Assembly (NCBI GenBank): GCA_037367405.1
Contig: JAZKJV010010530.1
Location: 372,001-436,000, forward strand
Source: Ottelia alismoides
Taxonomy: Eukaryota; Streptophyta; Magnoliopsida; Alismatales; Hydrocharitaceae
Direction: 5' to 3'
DNA length: 64,000 bases
A model generated the notes under the pieces. That model made no database searches and was not told the DNA's origin. It saw nothing but the letters and a program-made list of their open reading frames with translations. The position numbers were made by a program, and so were the translations under genes. This document shows, one piece after another, positions 50,233 through 60,308 of this stretch. Position 1 is the stretch's first letter. Each line of letters starts with the position of its first letter.

Positions 50233-51235
50233 GGGATTTTTACCCGACAGACCCTTTAATCTTTTCCAATTACCTACAACCTTTGAAACATCGTAATTCC
50301 TCTCCCGACCTCGTAAACTTGCTCCGTCTTACCCAACCAAATCTGCCGTCAATTTTAACTATATTGGAGTCAATTACTTGAGTTAGTCTTGAGTTAACCT
50401 AAGCAATTTACGATCCAACGATTAGGATTAGCCAAAATAATAAAAAAAGAGTAGAAAAAAGTAGGAATCTTGGGAAGCGCAGGGAGCAGCGGCGGGGGGG
50501 GGGGGGAGCAGCATCGGGAGCGGCGGTGGGGAGGGGACGGGGGACTCCATCCGCGGGCGTAACCTTCCACTACCGTCCTGCGTGCCTCCTACAGCTCCCA
50601 GCCCCAGCACGGAGCCTCCGCCACCGGATCCCCGAAACCTCCCACAACCGTCCTGTGCACCGCCCTCGGGAGTCCATTTCACCAACGGTTGCCAATCACG
50701 AGCACTGCCTCCAATCCCTCGACACCGACGTCTCCCGCAACCGGACGTTTCACCACCCTCTCCGACTTCGCGCGAAGCCCTACCCACACTGACAGGTCGT
50801 CGCCAACCGGCCGCTCTTCTATACGCGCCCATGCCAGCGCGGGGGGGGGGGGGGGGGGGGGGGGCTCCATCAGCGAGGGAGGGGGTAGGGAGCGACATCG
50901 ACAGCGGGGGGAGCAGGTCGCGGCGGCGACGAGGGGGTGGGCCTCCATCGGCTGAGGGGAAGCAGGGAGGCTGGGCGGCGGGGGCGGGGGGAGGGCGGGG
51001 ACGGGGAGGAGAGAAGGAGCTGGGCACTCAATGTAAATTTAATAAACAAATTGGGTATAATATAAAAGAACATAACGGAATCCGACTAATTTAAACGGTT
51101 AAATGAACAGGGGTTAATCACATGGTCTGTAGGGTAAGAGTTAGCAAGTTTACGAAGGCGGGGGATGAATTAGGATGTTTCAAAGGTCATAGAGGTAATT
51201 GGAAAAGATTATAGGGTCTTCCGAGTAAAAATCCC
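50233..51235. mobile_element. Mutator-like element with GC-rich payload (Pack-MULE-like)
   Basis: It has terminal inverted repeats of about 130 bp: the left starts GGGATTTTTACCCGACAGAC and the reverse complement of the right end starts GGGATTTTTACTCGGAAGAC. Both continue through AATCTTTTCCAATTACCT, CCTTTGAAACATC and CGTAAACTTGCT. Flanks ATTATTCAA (50224-50232) and ATGATTCAA (51236-51244) form a 9-bp target duplication with one mismatch, as Mutator elements make. The interior 50455-51030 is strikingly GC-rich while the TIRs and host intron are AT-rich, as in Pack-MULEs that carry gene fragments. Open frames in it (50582-51094 plus, 50428-51027 minus) are low-complexity Pro/Arg/Gly-rich, and the source gene is not recognisable. 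No transposase. Confidence 0.82.
50841..50864 (+). repeat. Poly(G) run of 24
   Basis: Twenty-four G in a row inside the MULE payload; a second run of 13 G lies at 50494-50506. Such runs can form quadruplexes and are prone to sequencing and assembly error. Confidence 0.9.
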
Positions 51236-51808
51236 ATGATTCAATTGTTTGATAGGATCATCTGTTATAAAGATGCTCTAACACAGGGGAGCCGGATTGG
51301 GTGGTGCTTGCCGGTTCTTGCTGTAATTGACACACATCCCGATCCTCATCAGACGGCTCGCATGCCTTATCCTTACAGACCTTGTCTGACACATTTGTGA
51401 AAAGCACATGCATCTAACTCTGATGACATAAAATATCAAATTAACCACAACAATGTTCCAGATGCATTTCTACAGATGATGGTCGAGGTGCATCTTAGAA
51501 GATTCAAAAACCCCATGAGCCTAAGCGCTCAAGTCTAATTAATCAAGATCCTTCATGACATCCTCCTCCCTGCACCGTTACAGTATCCCACTGGTTACAT
51601 CTGCTTACTGGTCCAAACCGTAAGAATGACCAGTCTTTGTCTATGAAAAACTAATAAGAATTTCGGTTGGCACCGCCGGATTCACCGTTCCTCTGTTACT
51701 AGTTGTTTAGACTATATTTGTCCTCGACAAAATATTTATTTAGCCGTGAGAATCCGGCGTCTCCCGAGAAAGCAAATTGTTTAGAATTGAACTCAAATTT
51801 TAGTATAC
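51236..51808 (-). other. Intron sequence just downstream of the exon 1 donor
   Basis: About 570 bp between the splice donor of exon 1 and the MULE. No alternative second exon encoding the PEBP C-terminal helix is visible here, which supports the distant exon at 38626-38700. Confidence 0.55.
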
Positions 51809-52237
51809 CTTATTGCCCAGGTGCACCTCCGTATCCAAAGCGTATAACCGGAAGATGTAGCGATGGCCGTGCGTCGGCGGCTTTGGCGCGCCCCACCCGG
51901 GCACCTTCCAGTCATTCAGACCTTCTTTGATTCCCACAAATTCACCTCCAAGCTCCTCCTCCTTCTTGGAGAATCCCTCCGGCAGACCCTTGAGAGTCGG
52001 CGGTATACCCACTACGACCCAGTGGGTCCACGGCACAATGGGGCTGCTGGGGTCCGGTGCGTCGACATCTTCCACCACGAGTGCGAGCGTCTTGGTCCCC
52101 TCCGGCACGTTGTACCATTCCAGAGGGGGTCAGATGCACCTCTTGGCACCCTGACCGTCGCCGGTGTATTGCCGGGGGATCTTCTGGCCGTTGTGGAAGG
52201 CCGATGACACGATCCGGAATGCCGTCTCGTCTGCCAT
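51809..52237 (-). pseudogene. PEBP-like gene exon 1 with in-frame TGA
   Basis: It starts at ATG 52237 (MADETAFRIVSSAFHNG), in line with the start of relatives. It then reads RQYTGDGQG, a damaged stretch KRCI-stop where relatives have KKDIS, and PPLEWYNVPEGTKTL, VEDVDAPDP, GLPEGFS, GIKEGLNDWKVPGWG and GHRYIFRLYALD. It ends LGNK at 51809 followed by GT. Apart from the TGA and the neighbouring Arg-Cys in place of Lys-Asp, the frame is undamaged over 143 codons. GC-rich third positions contrast with the AT-rich transposons around it. No TATA box could be fixed upstream. Confidence 0.88.
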
Positions 52238-53303
52238 GAACGAAGAGAGAAGTCGAGGGGTGGGAGGTTGAGCTTATGCGTGGGAGGGGAAAGGGCGGTG
52301 GTGCTTATCAACATCTCTGAAGGTGGACGTGTCCGCTGGAGCCGAAATAGAGAGACTCCGTCGTGTTCTACACGCGTTGGATAGGCGAGGCCCTGAGTTT
52401 GCATGGCGTAGGGCCGATGCTCCTATCTGCCGAGCATCAGTCCACAAAGTTCATATGCAATCCTCCGTTTATGACCAGGAAATGATCCAAGCTACCTCTC
52501 GTGCGGGCAAAAAAAAAACATTCACATCAACGTGGCTTTGTAAAAGTAAGATATGCTATGCTGGTGCTATCCCTACTCTTTAGGCTCCTTGCACATGGCT
52601 CTGAAATTTCTGCATCTTGACACCGGAACCTTTACAATTACCAATTCGACTGGACATGGTCGTCTGCACTTTGATATGTCCCAACATGTTTGCTTCACTA
52701 GAGAAGAGAACATAAAAAGCAAAAGGTAAAAACAACGGAAAAATGATCATGCGAAGTAAGGATAGAACTCCTAACAAAGTTCCAACACTGTCCTAATTTT
52801 ACACATTGTTATGCAAAGAACAAAGAATGGATGATGACCATGGAAGGAGGGAGTCTGTTGTTTCCTATTGATAACCTGGAACGAGGGCGCATAACTGAAA
52901 TAATTAAAGACTAATTCCTTAGAAGTATAGCAATATGGGTTCTCCTTCATGTGGTGCTAGGTCGCAAGATACGAGTAGGATAAGGGCCCTTATCATAGGG
53001 TTTTGTGAACCCGGTACATCGACGATGATGGGTTCTTTAGATGTGTTAAGATGAGAGAATCATCTATTCTCTATCCCTTGCCTTCATCGTCGACCCAATT
53101 TACGCTGCAGAAATGGCGAGGTTTTCAAACGGTCGAAGCCCTATTGTCCCTTTCCCTTCCCCCACCATTGTTTCCACCATTGGTATGATCTTCTGCAATT
53201 CATCATCGTCGAGTATATAACATGGTAGTGACATGCAAAAAGATGGAAGCTCTTGAATGCTTGCTAACCTTTACTTTATCGTTTTTAAAAGCACTTGAGA
53301 ATC
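52238..53303 (-). promoter_or_regulatory. 5' flank of the PEBP-like gene
   Basis: About 1.07 kb between the ATG and the young Athila-like LTR. The first 150 bp are fairly GC-rich and likely 5' UTR. I could not identify a TATA box or specific motif. The open frames on either strand (for example 52323-52583) lack signatures. The insertion at 53304 puts the LTR about 1 kb from the start codon, head-away from the gene. Confidence 0.45.
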
Positions 53304-56300
53304 TGATGAATCTGCGATTCGTCATCTTTATTCATTTATTTTAGCTTAAAATCCCTTATAAAACACCTGCATATAACGCTAACTCCATATTCTTACTAAC
53401 TTGCATTTGTGTGTAAATATTGTACATTTCTTACTAATTTTAACCTAAAATAAATAAATAAAGAAAGAAAGGAAAAATAAAGAAAAGAAAATAAAAAAAG
53501 GAAGACTGTATACAGGCTGACCCGAACCCCGAGAGAAGGTCAAGACTTGACCTGATCGACCAGGAATAAAGTAGGGGGAGATAGGGTCCTCAACCAGAAA
53601 ATCCAAAAAAATGTGTTTCTCACTTATTTTGTGTATATCTGTATAAAACTAACACTAATTTATTTGTACCTTAATTGACCCCAAATCAAATAACATTCAA
53701 AATCAAAGTTGTAAATAAAAATGGGTCCTAATTAATAAAACTGATTGCACAATTAAATCATGTACAGAATAAAAGTAGCCACATTTGGAAAAAGCCACTA
53801 AGCACTAATTTGAAGATTAATTTCGGCTCCTTATAATATCAAATTGAACAAATTTCACTTCCATTGAATTGTAAATTAAATTATCTTCAAAATGGCTGTG
53901 ATTTCATAATTTTTGGAGTTACGGTTGAAAAGTCGGTTTTCTGGGGTGGTTTGTGCAATTTTCCCTTGTATTTTGTGTATATTGTATTTGTATATATATC
54001 TGTAAATATGTTTACTAATTACTTAAAACAAAAATAAAAAAATAAAAAAATTAATAAAATTCTTAAAACAAAAAAAGAGGCTAATTTCCCCATTTATCCT
54101 TGTATATAATGTCATATATGTATATAGTACATGTATATAGTTGCTATTTTTAACTAACCATCATAAAAAAATAAAAAATAACATTTTTTAATTCAAATAA
54201 ATAAAGTGACGAAAATTCAAAAAAATTAGATAATTTTGTAAATAATTTTATCTTTCTATTTTATCTCTCATGTTATCTCTTCCACCAAAAAAATCTCTCT
54301 TATCTTCTTATCCAAAAATTCAAAAATTCAAATGTCTCTCTTTTCTATTTATATGGCTCCATCTCCCTCATTCCAACCTGATCAATCTTTAGAGAGAGGA
54401 GCCCGATCTCCGAGAGAAATTTCGTCGAGGAAGTTGCCTAGCCTCCAAGCCGTCCGGTGACAGCGAGTCGGCCTTGTCGAGGCGATCACGGTCCATTTTC
54501 CGCTCCTAAGGTGAGATCCAACTTTTTCTTCACATTTTTATCTTAGTTCAAATCGTAGTTTTATTTTTTGCATTTTCATCTCGTTGTCAATTTTTTTTTA
54601 GATTTTAAAATCCATCACGTTGATCTGCACTCGACTCGATTTTTCACTTCATTTTCTCATCTCTTCGCCTTCGATTTCTATCTCCCACGATCTATCAACT
54701 CCGGCCACGTACGGTGGCCGGAGATCGAATTCGAATCCCTCATCTCCGATGAATCCCCGTTCATTTTCCAATTTGTAAATAAATAAAAAAAACCATTTGT
54801 CTGCTTTGTTTCTAACATTTTTTTGCAGGAGAACATTAAAAAGATCAAAAAAATATATAAAAGGATAAAAATAAAAAATTATCATTTCTATTTCTATTTC
54901 CGGATTTGCAAAAAAAAGGTTTTCTTTATTTTCTGTTTACAGTACATACAACATAAGATTACAAAAAAATAAAAAAAATAAAAAAAAGAAGTGGGACGGT
55001 CGCAGGCATCGCCGCCCCCCTCAGCGTCTTCCACGCGCGCCACCGCCACGCCCAGGCCTCCAGCAGCCCACACGGCTCCTCCGCGCGCACCTCGCCACCG
55101 CCATCTCCAGCCCCGCCGCCTGGGGCAGCGCCGTCCCACTCCGCCACGCCCAGGCCTCCAGCAGACCACGCGGCTCCTCCGCGCGCACCTCGCCACCGTC
55201 GACTCCAGCCCCCGCTACACCCGCAGCCACGCGCGCGGCAGCGCCGCTCACCACCGAGCCCGCAGCGCCGCCCCGCGTTCTCCGTCAGCCCCGTGCGCGC
55301 GGCTGCGCGCCGCCCGCGCTCTTCCCCGCTCCAGCCGAAGTGCGCCCTGCCCCCCGTGTGCGGAAGGAAAGAAGAGGGGCGGCTGCCCCTATTTTCCCCT
55401 TTCGCAAGAACGAAGGAAGCAAAAATCTAGGGTTGGGATTTCTAAATTGGAAAAATTACATTCTGCCCCCCGGAGGATTCTAAAATTATGAATACGCCCC
55501 TACCAGCTCTATCACGTGCCGTGCACGCTCCCTCAAGGGGTAATTTGCGTTTTCGCCTCTCTGTTTACTTTTGTTATTTATTTTATGCAAAACATTGATT
55601 ATTTACATTTCAGTCCAAAACTCTTACAGTATTTACAATTTGGTCCCTGAACTGCAGAACATTAAACTTGCATGATCTTCTATTGAAATAAATGTTTCTC
55701 ATGCTTCAAAAATTTTGAAAAAATTGTGCTACACTCCTGATGTGCTATTCTTCCTAGCATAAAATTTTCGTTGCATTTTGTCCTCATTTGGTATTATTAA
55801 AAAATCAAAAACAGTGCCTTTTTGTCTTCTTGAAATTTGAAAATTCATAAAAATTCGAATATTGTTCCAAAAATTCCAAAAAACTTAGGTTAGTTTGATT
55901 TCATTGTCTTTTAATTTCTGACCAATTTTCATGCATTAATCATTTATAAAACTCAAAAAAATTGAAAAATATCAAAAATCTTCTAAAAATCATAAAAAAT
56001 TCTATAAAAATCCAAAAATTGTGATTTCAGTTTCTGTTTGTAGATAATTGTTTCTAGTTTATCTTAAAATTAGTTGCCAGGAGTTTTAGATATTTAAAAG
56101 ATTATTAAATTGAAAAGTACTCCAGGCTGTGCACATTTTCTTATTTCATCACTGTTTAATTTTTAGAAAAATACAAAAACATCTGAAAATTCTACAAAAA
56201 TTCTCAAAAACATTTCAAAACTTTTAAAACCCAAAAATATTTTCTTTGTATTTTTCTGAGCATTTTTTTGACTAATTGAAAAATTACAAAAAGAGTTGGT

Positions 56301-56678
56301 GTGCGTGTTTTTAATCTTGTGAATATTGCATCGTCTTATTTTTGAAAATAAAAAATTGCAAAAATCAAAATCACTAAAAATTTGAAAATCAGAAAATAAA
56401 AAAATAGAAATAAAAAAAATAAAAAAATAAAAAGATTCAAAAAATCACAAAAACCAAGGATAGTTGTCCTTTGAGATTCCTGTTTTCTCTTGATTGATTT
56501 TCGATTAATTGAATAACCCTCGGGAATTGTAGCCTCCCTGAGTTCGACCCTGTCCGCTATACAGGTTAAGTAGGAAAAAAATAAAAAAATAATCTTTTGT
56601 TGACGCGGGTTTTGGGAAAAAACAACGACCTATTTTCAACTATTTAAAATTTCCAATCTCTAAAATTCCGGCTCAACA
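53304..56678 (+). mobile_element. 5' LTR of the young element
   Basis: 3375 bp from TGATGAATCTGCGATTCGTC to GGCTCAACA, three bases before the primer site. It is AT-rich with a GC-rich island at 54990-55400. Near the end it carries GAGTTCGACCCTGTCC (about 56549), the motif shared by LTR ends of the group. Confidence 0.88.
55044..55215 (+). repeat. 98-bp tandem duplication in the LTR GC-rich island
   Basis: CGCCACGCCCAGGCCTCCAG occurs at 55044 and 55142. The following GGCTCCTCCGCGCGCACCTC is also repeated at the same distance. The copies are about 90% alike. They make the overlapping Ala/Arg-rich frames on both strands (54991-55491 plus; 54894-55254 minus), which are low-complexity. Confidence 0.88.
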
Positions 56679-56681
56679 AAA

Positions 56682-56699
56682 TGGCGCCGTTGCCGGGGA
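56682..56699 (+). promoter_or_regulatory. tRNA-Asp(GTC) primer-binding site
   Basis: TGGCGCCGTTGCCGGGGA is the exact complement of the 3' end of plant tRNA-Asp(GTC) including CCA (…CCCCGGCAACGGCGCCA). It starts minus-strand cDNA synthesis in Athila-type elements. Confidence 0.92.
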
Positions 56700-57942
56700 G
56701 GCACGGTGAGGGTAGTTAGGTTTCTCTTTTGACCTGCTATTCTTGGTTGTAAATATCTGTTTGCCACATTATTCCATTGTTCATATCCATTGCATTCATT
56801 TCATTATTTTCTCATATTTAAAAATTGTGTTTCTTACACATTCTCTTTTCTTTTTCTTGCGAGGGCCCGCGGAGCGAAGGAGGCGATCCTAGGAGAGTCG
56901 AAGCACCCAAGCGACGTGGAGGCGGCTTGATTCTTCACCAAGCCGCAGGATAGCGTGAGAAGAGGAGAAGAAAATTGAAAGAGCCGAAAAAAAAGGAGAA
57001 AGAAAAAAAAAGAGAGAAAAAGAAAAAAAGAGAGAGTTTTTATTTTCTAGCATTTGAACTCTTGTAAACGGACATTTATTTGTTGTGGGGTCTGTTTCGC
57101 CAAGTGCCGGTGCACTTGGGGGACCTCATCGGTTTTGTTTTCATCGCCTTTATTTTCTTTGTTTTTCGCGGATTTCGAAAGCCACCTATTGATTGCTTTA
57201 ATTAATTTGCTTGAGCAGGGTAATTAATTAGGTCCAAACACCCTAAACAAGAATTTTTGTGCCTATAGAGTAGATCGTAATTTGGACTTAGTCAAATTAA
57301 CTTGTTCTTGCCCGTTAATAGAAGTTATCATCTAGGACGGTTCACTTGCATTTGCATATAGGTTAGTTTATTTTCTGTATTTAAATTCTGCGCGGATCAC
57401 TTGCATGTAGAGTGCTGGCAACAAGGTACGCATCTCTAACTCCTGCATGCATCATCGTTCTTAATCGCGCATTGGCATTTCCGATCTCCTCTCTTGTTTT
57501 CACTCACATAAGTTAAAAAGGAAATTGGGCACTCGGTAGGCGATTCTTTGAAAATATCTTAACCAAGTGACAACTGCCTAAAATTTGGGACTGCTAAAGA
57601 AAACTCGACCCTAAAAAAATACAAGGAAAATCATTGTTTTGGGGAGAGTAACCCCCTCATTGTATTCGTTTTAACTTGCCCGCGTACACACTAAGGTTAG
57701 TGCCCAAATCCCATAATTCAGCCTAAGTGTTTGTACAACTTTGTGATTATCACCTAACTCTAAAACATACAAGATTAAGAGACCGAACCTTCACGGTCTT
57801 CACATTGCGTTGAGTTGGTGAATTGGGGGTTTGTATTGTGTTTGATTGTTTGTGTGCATACCAGATCTTTTCTGTGCATTTGCGCCTTTTTCTCCATATC
57901 TTTTGGCTTGACCCTCGTGCTCTCCCATCCTTTGTTTCGAAG
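56700..57942 (+). other. Leader of the young element
   Basis: 1.24 kb between the primer site and the first likely start codon, with no coding frame. It holds a purine-rich stretch 56985-57040 (GA-rich). Long leaders with packaging signals are usual in Athila-type elements. Confidence 0.6.
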
Positions 57943-58251
57943 ATGGCCGACTGGAGTTATTCTAACCCGATCTTCGCAGATACCTTGTACTCTCCAGACG
58001 ATCCACCTTCCCTTTTCCAGGAGGATCTTCCTCCTGATGTTTGTGCATATCCGCCTAACCCATTATTTCAGGAGACGGAGGACTTTGATTTTCACCCATC
58101 CTCATTCAACCAACCCGATCCTGGGATTTTGGAGTCACCTTTCATGATTTCCACACTTAACACATTGAATCAAATGGTGGAGCATATGAATTCGAAGATT
58201 TCCAATTTTATTAACATAAATGAGAGACAAAACGCTGCTCCAATATTTTAG
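57943..58251 (+). CDS. Gag-like N-terminal ORF of the young element
   Basis: The frame opens at 57823, and the first sensible ATG in context is 57943 (GAAGATGGCC, a good plant start context), giving 102 codons: MADWSYSNPIFADTL...FQETEDFDF, then MISTLNTLNQMVEHMNSKIS and a stop at 58249-58251. The acidic, Pro/Phe-rich head followed by a helical stretch suggests a gag N-terminus, but the conserved gag core (KFFP...WERFKELL) is absent. Reading continues in damaged frames to about 58535. Whether the short protein is made or the stop is read through is unknown. Confidence 0.5.
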   Translation: MADWSYSNPIFADTLYSPDDPPSLFQEDLPPDVCAYPPNPLFQETEDFDFHPSSFNQPDPGILESPFMISTLNTLNQMVEHMNSKISNFININERQNAAPIF

Positions 58252-58535
58252 GATATTGATTCACTCGAGGATAATCATGAGAGCTTGAAATCATCCAAAA
58301 TACAAAAAAAAGAGAAAATTTTGAAAATACAAAAAGATTCTGGGAGACATATTATTGATTCATTTTGTGAGAAAAGAAACCAAATGCCCGATCATTTACC
58401 CACATAGCCATGTCCCAACCTAGATCCCGAGGATGCCACTGTACAGACTGCTCTTGGCAATCCTCATGTAAATGCTGATTCCGACCTCCTCCCTTGTATG
58501 GATGAGGTCCAAAAATTCAAAAAAATGTTGACTAA

Positions 58536-59339
58536 CCCGAAGTGGTGGCCACCCTTCATGAGATCATTAAAGCCCCACTTCAACAGGCCACGACAGATTT
58601 ATCTACTCCTCAACATAAGAAGAGAAAGAGAAGGAGAAGATCTGAGCATCACATCTTGACCATGGCCACTGCCTACGCCATCTCTCACCGTCCATATTTT
58701 AAGAAAGGGAACACGGCCACACCTCTTGTGAGATGCTCCATATCTGACTATTCTTGTGATAACGCTCTCCTTGACGGCGGTTCATCAATCAACATAATAC
58801 CCTTCTCTATGGTACAGTCTCTTCATCTTGGGCCTCTCAAGAAAACCAGGATGATAATTCAATTTGCTGATGGATCTATCAAGAGGCCGAAGGGTATTTT
58901 AGAAAACGTTGTCATTCTTATTCAGGGCATGGATAATACTTCGGATTTTGTTGTAATGCCCATGGAGACCTCCACCCCTGTGGAGCACCCTCCAATCATC
59001 CTGGGACGGCCTTTCCTTGCCTCTGCAGGAGCCGTTATTGACTATGGTTCAGGAGAGATTCGCTTCCGTTCTGATGTAGGGAGCGATGTGTTAATCACTA
59101 AACCCACTACCATCCAGAAACCCGCATCCCATGAGAGCCCACCCGTGTTAGACAACCCCAAGGACTTTGATTATGATGATAATACCAGAGATTTTTGCTA
59201 TATGATGGATGATACTGAGACCCGGGAATTCCTCTTCAAGGAGGAGGACTCGGAAAGCATAGACCTTGGAGTTCCCTCTTCTGTTATGTGGCGATGCATT
59301 GACGACATCCGCGGGATTTACACGATAAACACCCTATAG
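58536..59339 (+). CDS. Aspartic protease ORF of the young element
   Basis: The open frame from 58536 to the stop at 59337-59339 has about 267 codons; its first ATG is 58662. A basic stretch HKKRKRRRRS (about 58610-58640) precedes the retropepsin domain: ALLDGGSSINIIPFS with the catalytic Asp (58770-58814), then IQFADGSIKRPKGILENV, FVVMPME, PIILGRPFLASAGAVIDYGS. All expected motifs are intact, unlike the relic at 1590-1970. The tail after FRSDVG is acidic (DNPKDFDYDD, FKEEDSESIDLG). In Athila elements the protease lies in the gag-pol polyprotein; here no RT follows. It is probably functional in sequence but separated from gag by a frame change and a stop. Confidence 0.75.
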   Translation, partial: PEVVATLHEIIKAPLQQATTDLSTPQHKKRKRRRRSEHHILTMATAYAISHRPYFKKGNTATPLVRCSISDYSCDNALLDGGSSINIIPFSMVQSLHLGPLKKTRMIIQFADGSIKRPKGILENVVILIQGMDNTSDFVVMPMETSTPVEHPPIILGRPFLASAGAVIDYGSGEIRFRSDVGSDVLITKPTTIQKPASHESPPVLDNPKDFDYDDNTRDFCYMMDDTETREFLFKEEDSESIDLGVPSSVMWRCIDDIRGIYTINTL

Positions 59340-59422
59340 CGGAAGGCAGACTCTGAGACTAGACAGGACGGACACGATTTGACTACTTTCACTGATAAGT
59401 CCGTTCCTACTCACCCTGATAA

Positions 59423-59770
59423 AGAAGAGACCGATCAGGCCAATTTGATTTGATTGCTTTTATAAAGGAATTTGGGCCTTTTGATAAAGATGATGATCCG
59501 GTAGAGGCTCGCCAGGCTGAAATTGATCCTACTTTTTCTGATAATGATTTCGAGCCATTCTACTTTGATGTTTGCGAGACTTCCCAAGCAGGACATGGTC
59601 ACACTACTTCCAATAACCGGTTTAGGCCTGCACAATCTGAAACCGCTGAGGATATAATTTTGGTCGATCCTACTCAATTTATGTCTAATGATGATCCCAA
59701 TATCGACCTACATCTTGTCAAATCCATACCTCAGCGGTCCCGCAAGAAGGTTCGTTTTCGACCTTCTTAA
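59423..59770 (+). CDS. Acidic C-terminal ORF of the young element, unknown function
   Basis: A frame without an ATG near its start, in a different register from the protease frame. It reads GQFDLIAFIKEFGPFDKDDD, EIDPTFSDNDFEPFYFD, then AEDIILVDPTQFMSNDD and a basic end RSRKKVRFRPS with stop at 59768-59770. The composition resembles the acidic linkers found between protease and RT in Athila-type polyproteins, so this may be what remains after an internal deletion of pol. No enzymatic motif. Confidence 0.5.
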   Translation, partial: RRDRSGQFDLIAFIKEFGPFDKDDDPVEARQAEIDPTFSDNDFEPFYFDVCETSQAGHGHTTSNNRFRPAQSETAEDIILVDPTQFMSNDDPNIDLHLVKSIPQRSRKKVRFRPS

Positions 59771-59864
59771 CCTTTGTAAATCCACTCCTCTTGTATATCC
59801 TTTCGTTTCACTCTGTCTTCTCCCGTTTTATCATTCACCCCTTTTCTGTGTGTGTGTATATATG

Positions 59865-60242
59865 CTATACTTAGGATGTGCTTTATCCTAAGTATAGGGG
59901 GGTGAAGGATTTGTGTTGTTCATATTCGTCTTGTTTATCACCCTTGTTGTTGTTGCCTATACTTAGGGATACTATACCCTAAGTATAGGGGGGTGATGTT
60001 GTTCATATCGTGTCTCTGTGAGTCTGTACATTCTCTTCATCGGTTTTCCCCTTTGTACATTCCACTATACTTAGGATTACTTGATCCTAAGTATAGGGGG
60101 ATCACCAACTTCTCTTTATCTTTTCTTTGAGTCGTTGTAGCATAGGAGTCTTTTCACCTCTTTTTGCTTAGCACGAGTTATGTCTTCCTTTGTCGCTCTC
60201 TGATCACTATGAGGACATAGTTCGAGCTAAGTATAGGGGGGT
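59865..60242 (+). repeat. Array of four hairpin/polypurine units downstream of the coding region
   Basis: Unit 1: CTATACTTAGGAT (59865-59877) and ATCCTAAGTATAG (59885-59897), a perfect 13-bp stem, then six G to 59902. Unit 2: 12-bp perfect stem 59957-59968/59977-59988, then six G. Unit 3: 13-bp perfect stem 60065-60077/60084-60096, then five G. Unit 4: imperfect 21-base arms 60167-60187/60211-60231, then CTAAGTATAGGGGGG to 60241. Each 3' arm ends in the same purine tract as the real polypurine tract, and units 1 and 2 continue with GGTGA, like the LTR junction GGGGGGTGATG of the element at 7292. Confidence 0.92.
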
Positions 60243-60308
60243 GTCGTATATATTGTATATATACTTTAGACATAACTCGTACTTTTAAATACATTTATTT
60301 GAGGGGTT

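Larger units (their letters stand above)
38626..52237 (-). pseudogene. PEBP-family gene (YbhB/At5g01300-type), two exons, 13.1-kb intron, probable pseudogene
   Basis: Exon 1 (52237-51809, 143 codons) and exon 2 (38700-38626, 24 codons plus stop) join in phase 0 to a product of about 167 residues, the usual length of this plant PEBP subfamily. The family signature is clear: DVDAPDP with a PWTHWVV strand for the ligand pocket, and GHRYIFRLYALD. Both splice sites fit the rule (AAG-GTATAC donor, TTATGCAG acceptor). The protein would be a soluble phosphatidylethanolamine-binding fold; the role of this non-FT subfamily in plants is poorly known. Codon 36 is TGA (52132-52130), where relatives have Ser, so either the gene is dead or the base is wrong. 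The intron is swollen by nested transposons, all described separately. Confidence 0.87.

Noticed and set aside
50428..51027. 199-codon minus-strand open frame in the GC-rich block
   Set aside because: Pro/Arg/Gly-rich low complexity; overlapping frames on both strands are equally open; it lies inside a MULE payload with poly(G) runs.
51809..52237. FT/TFL1-type flowering regulator
   Set aside because: The motifs and the two-exon layout fit the YbhB/At5g01300-type PEBP branch, not the four-exon FT/TFL1 family.
52012..52404. 130-codon minus-strand frame overlapping the PEBP exon
   Set aside because: It is the wrong register of PEBP exon 1, kept open by its high GC content.
54894..55491. Several 60-170 codon frames in the LTR GC-rich island
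   Set aside because: Ala/Arg/Pro low complexity produced by a 98-bp tandem duplication; no domain and no conservation with the other LTRs.
59450..59770. Separate gene starting at 59450
   Set aside because: That position is TTG, not ATG; the frame is open from 59423 and is better read as the tail of a broken polyprotein.
59865..60242. CRISPR-like array
   Set aside because: Units are hairpins with variable spacing in a plant retrotransposon, without uniform repeats and spacers or cas genes.
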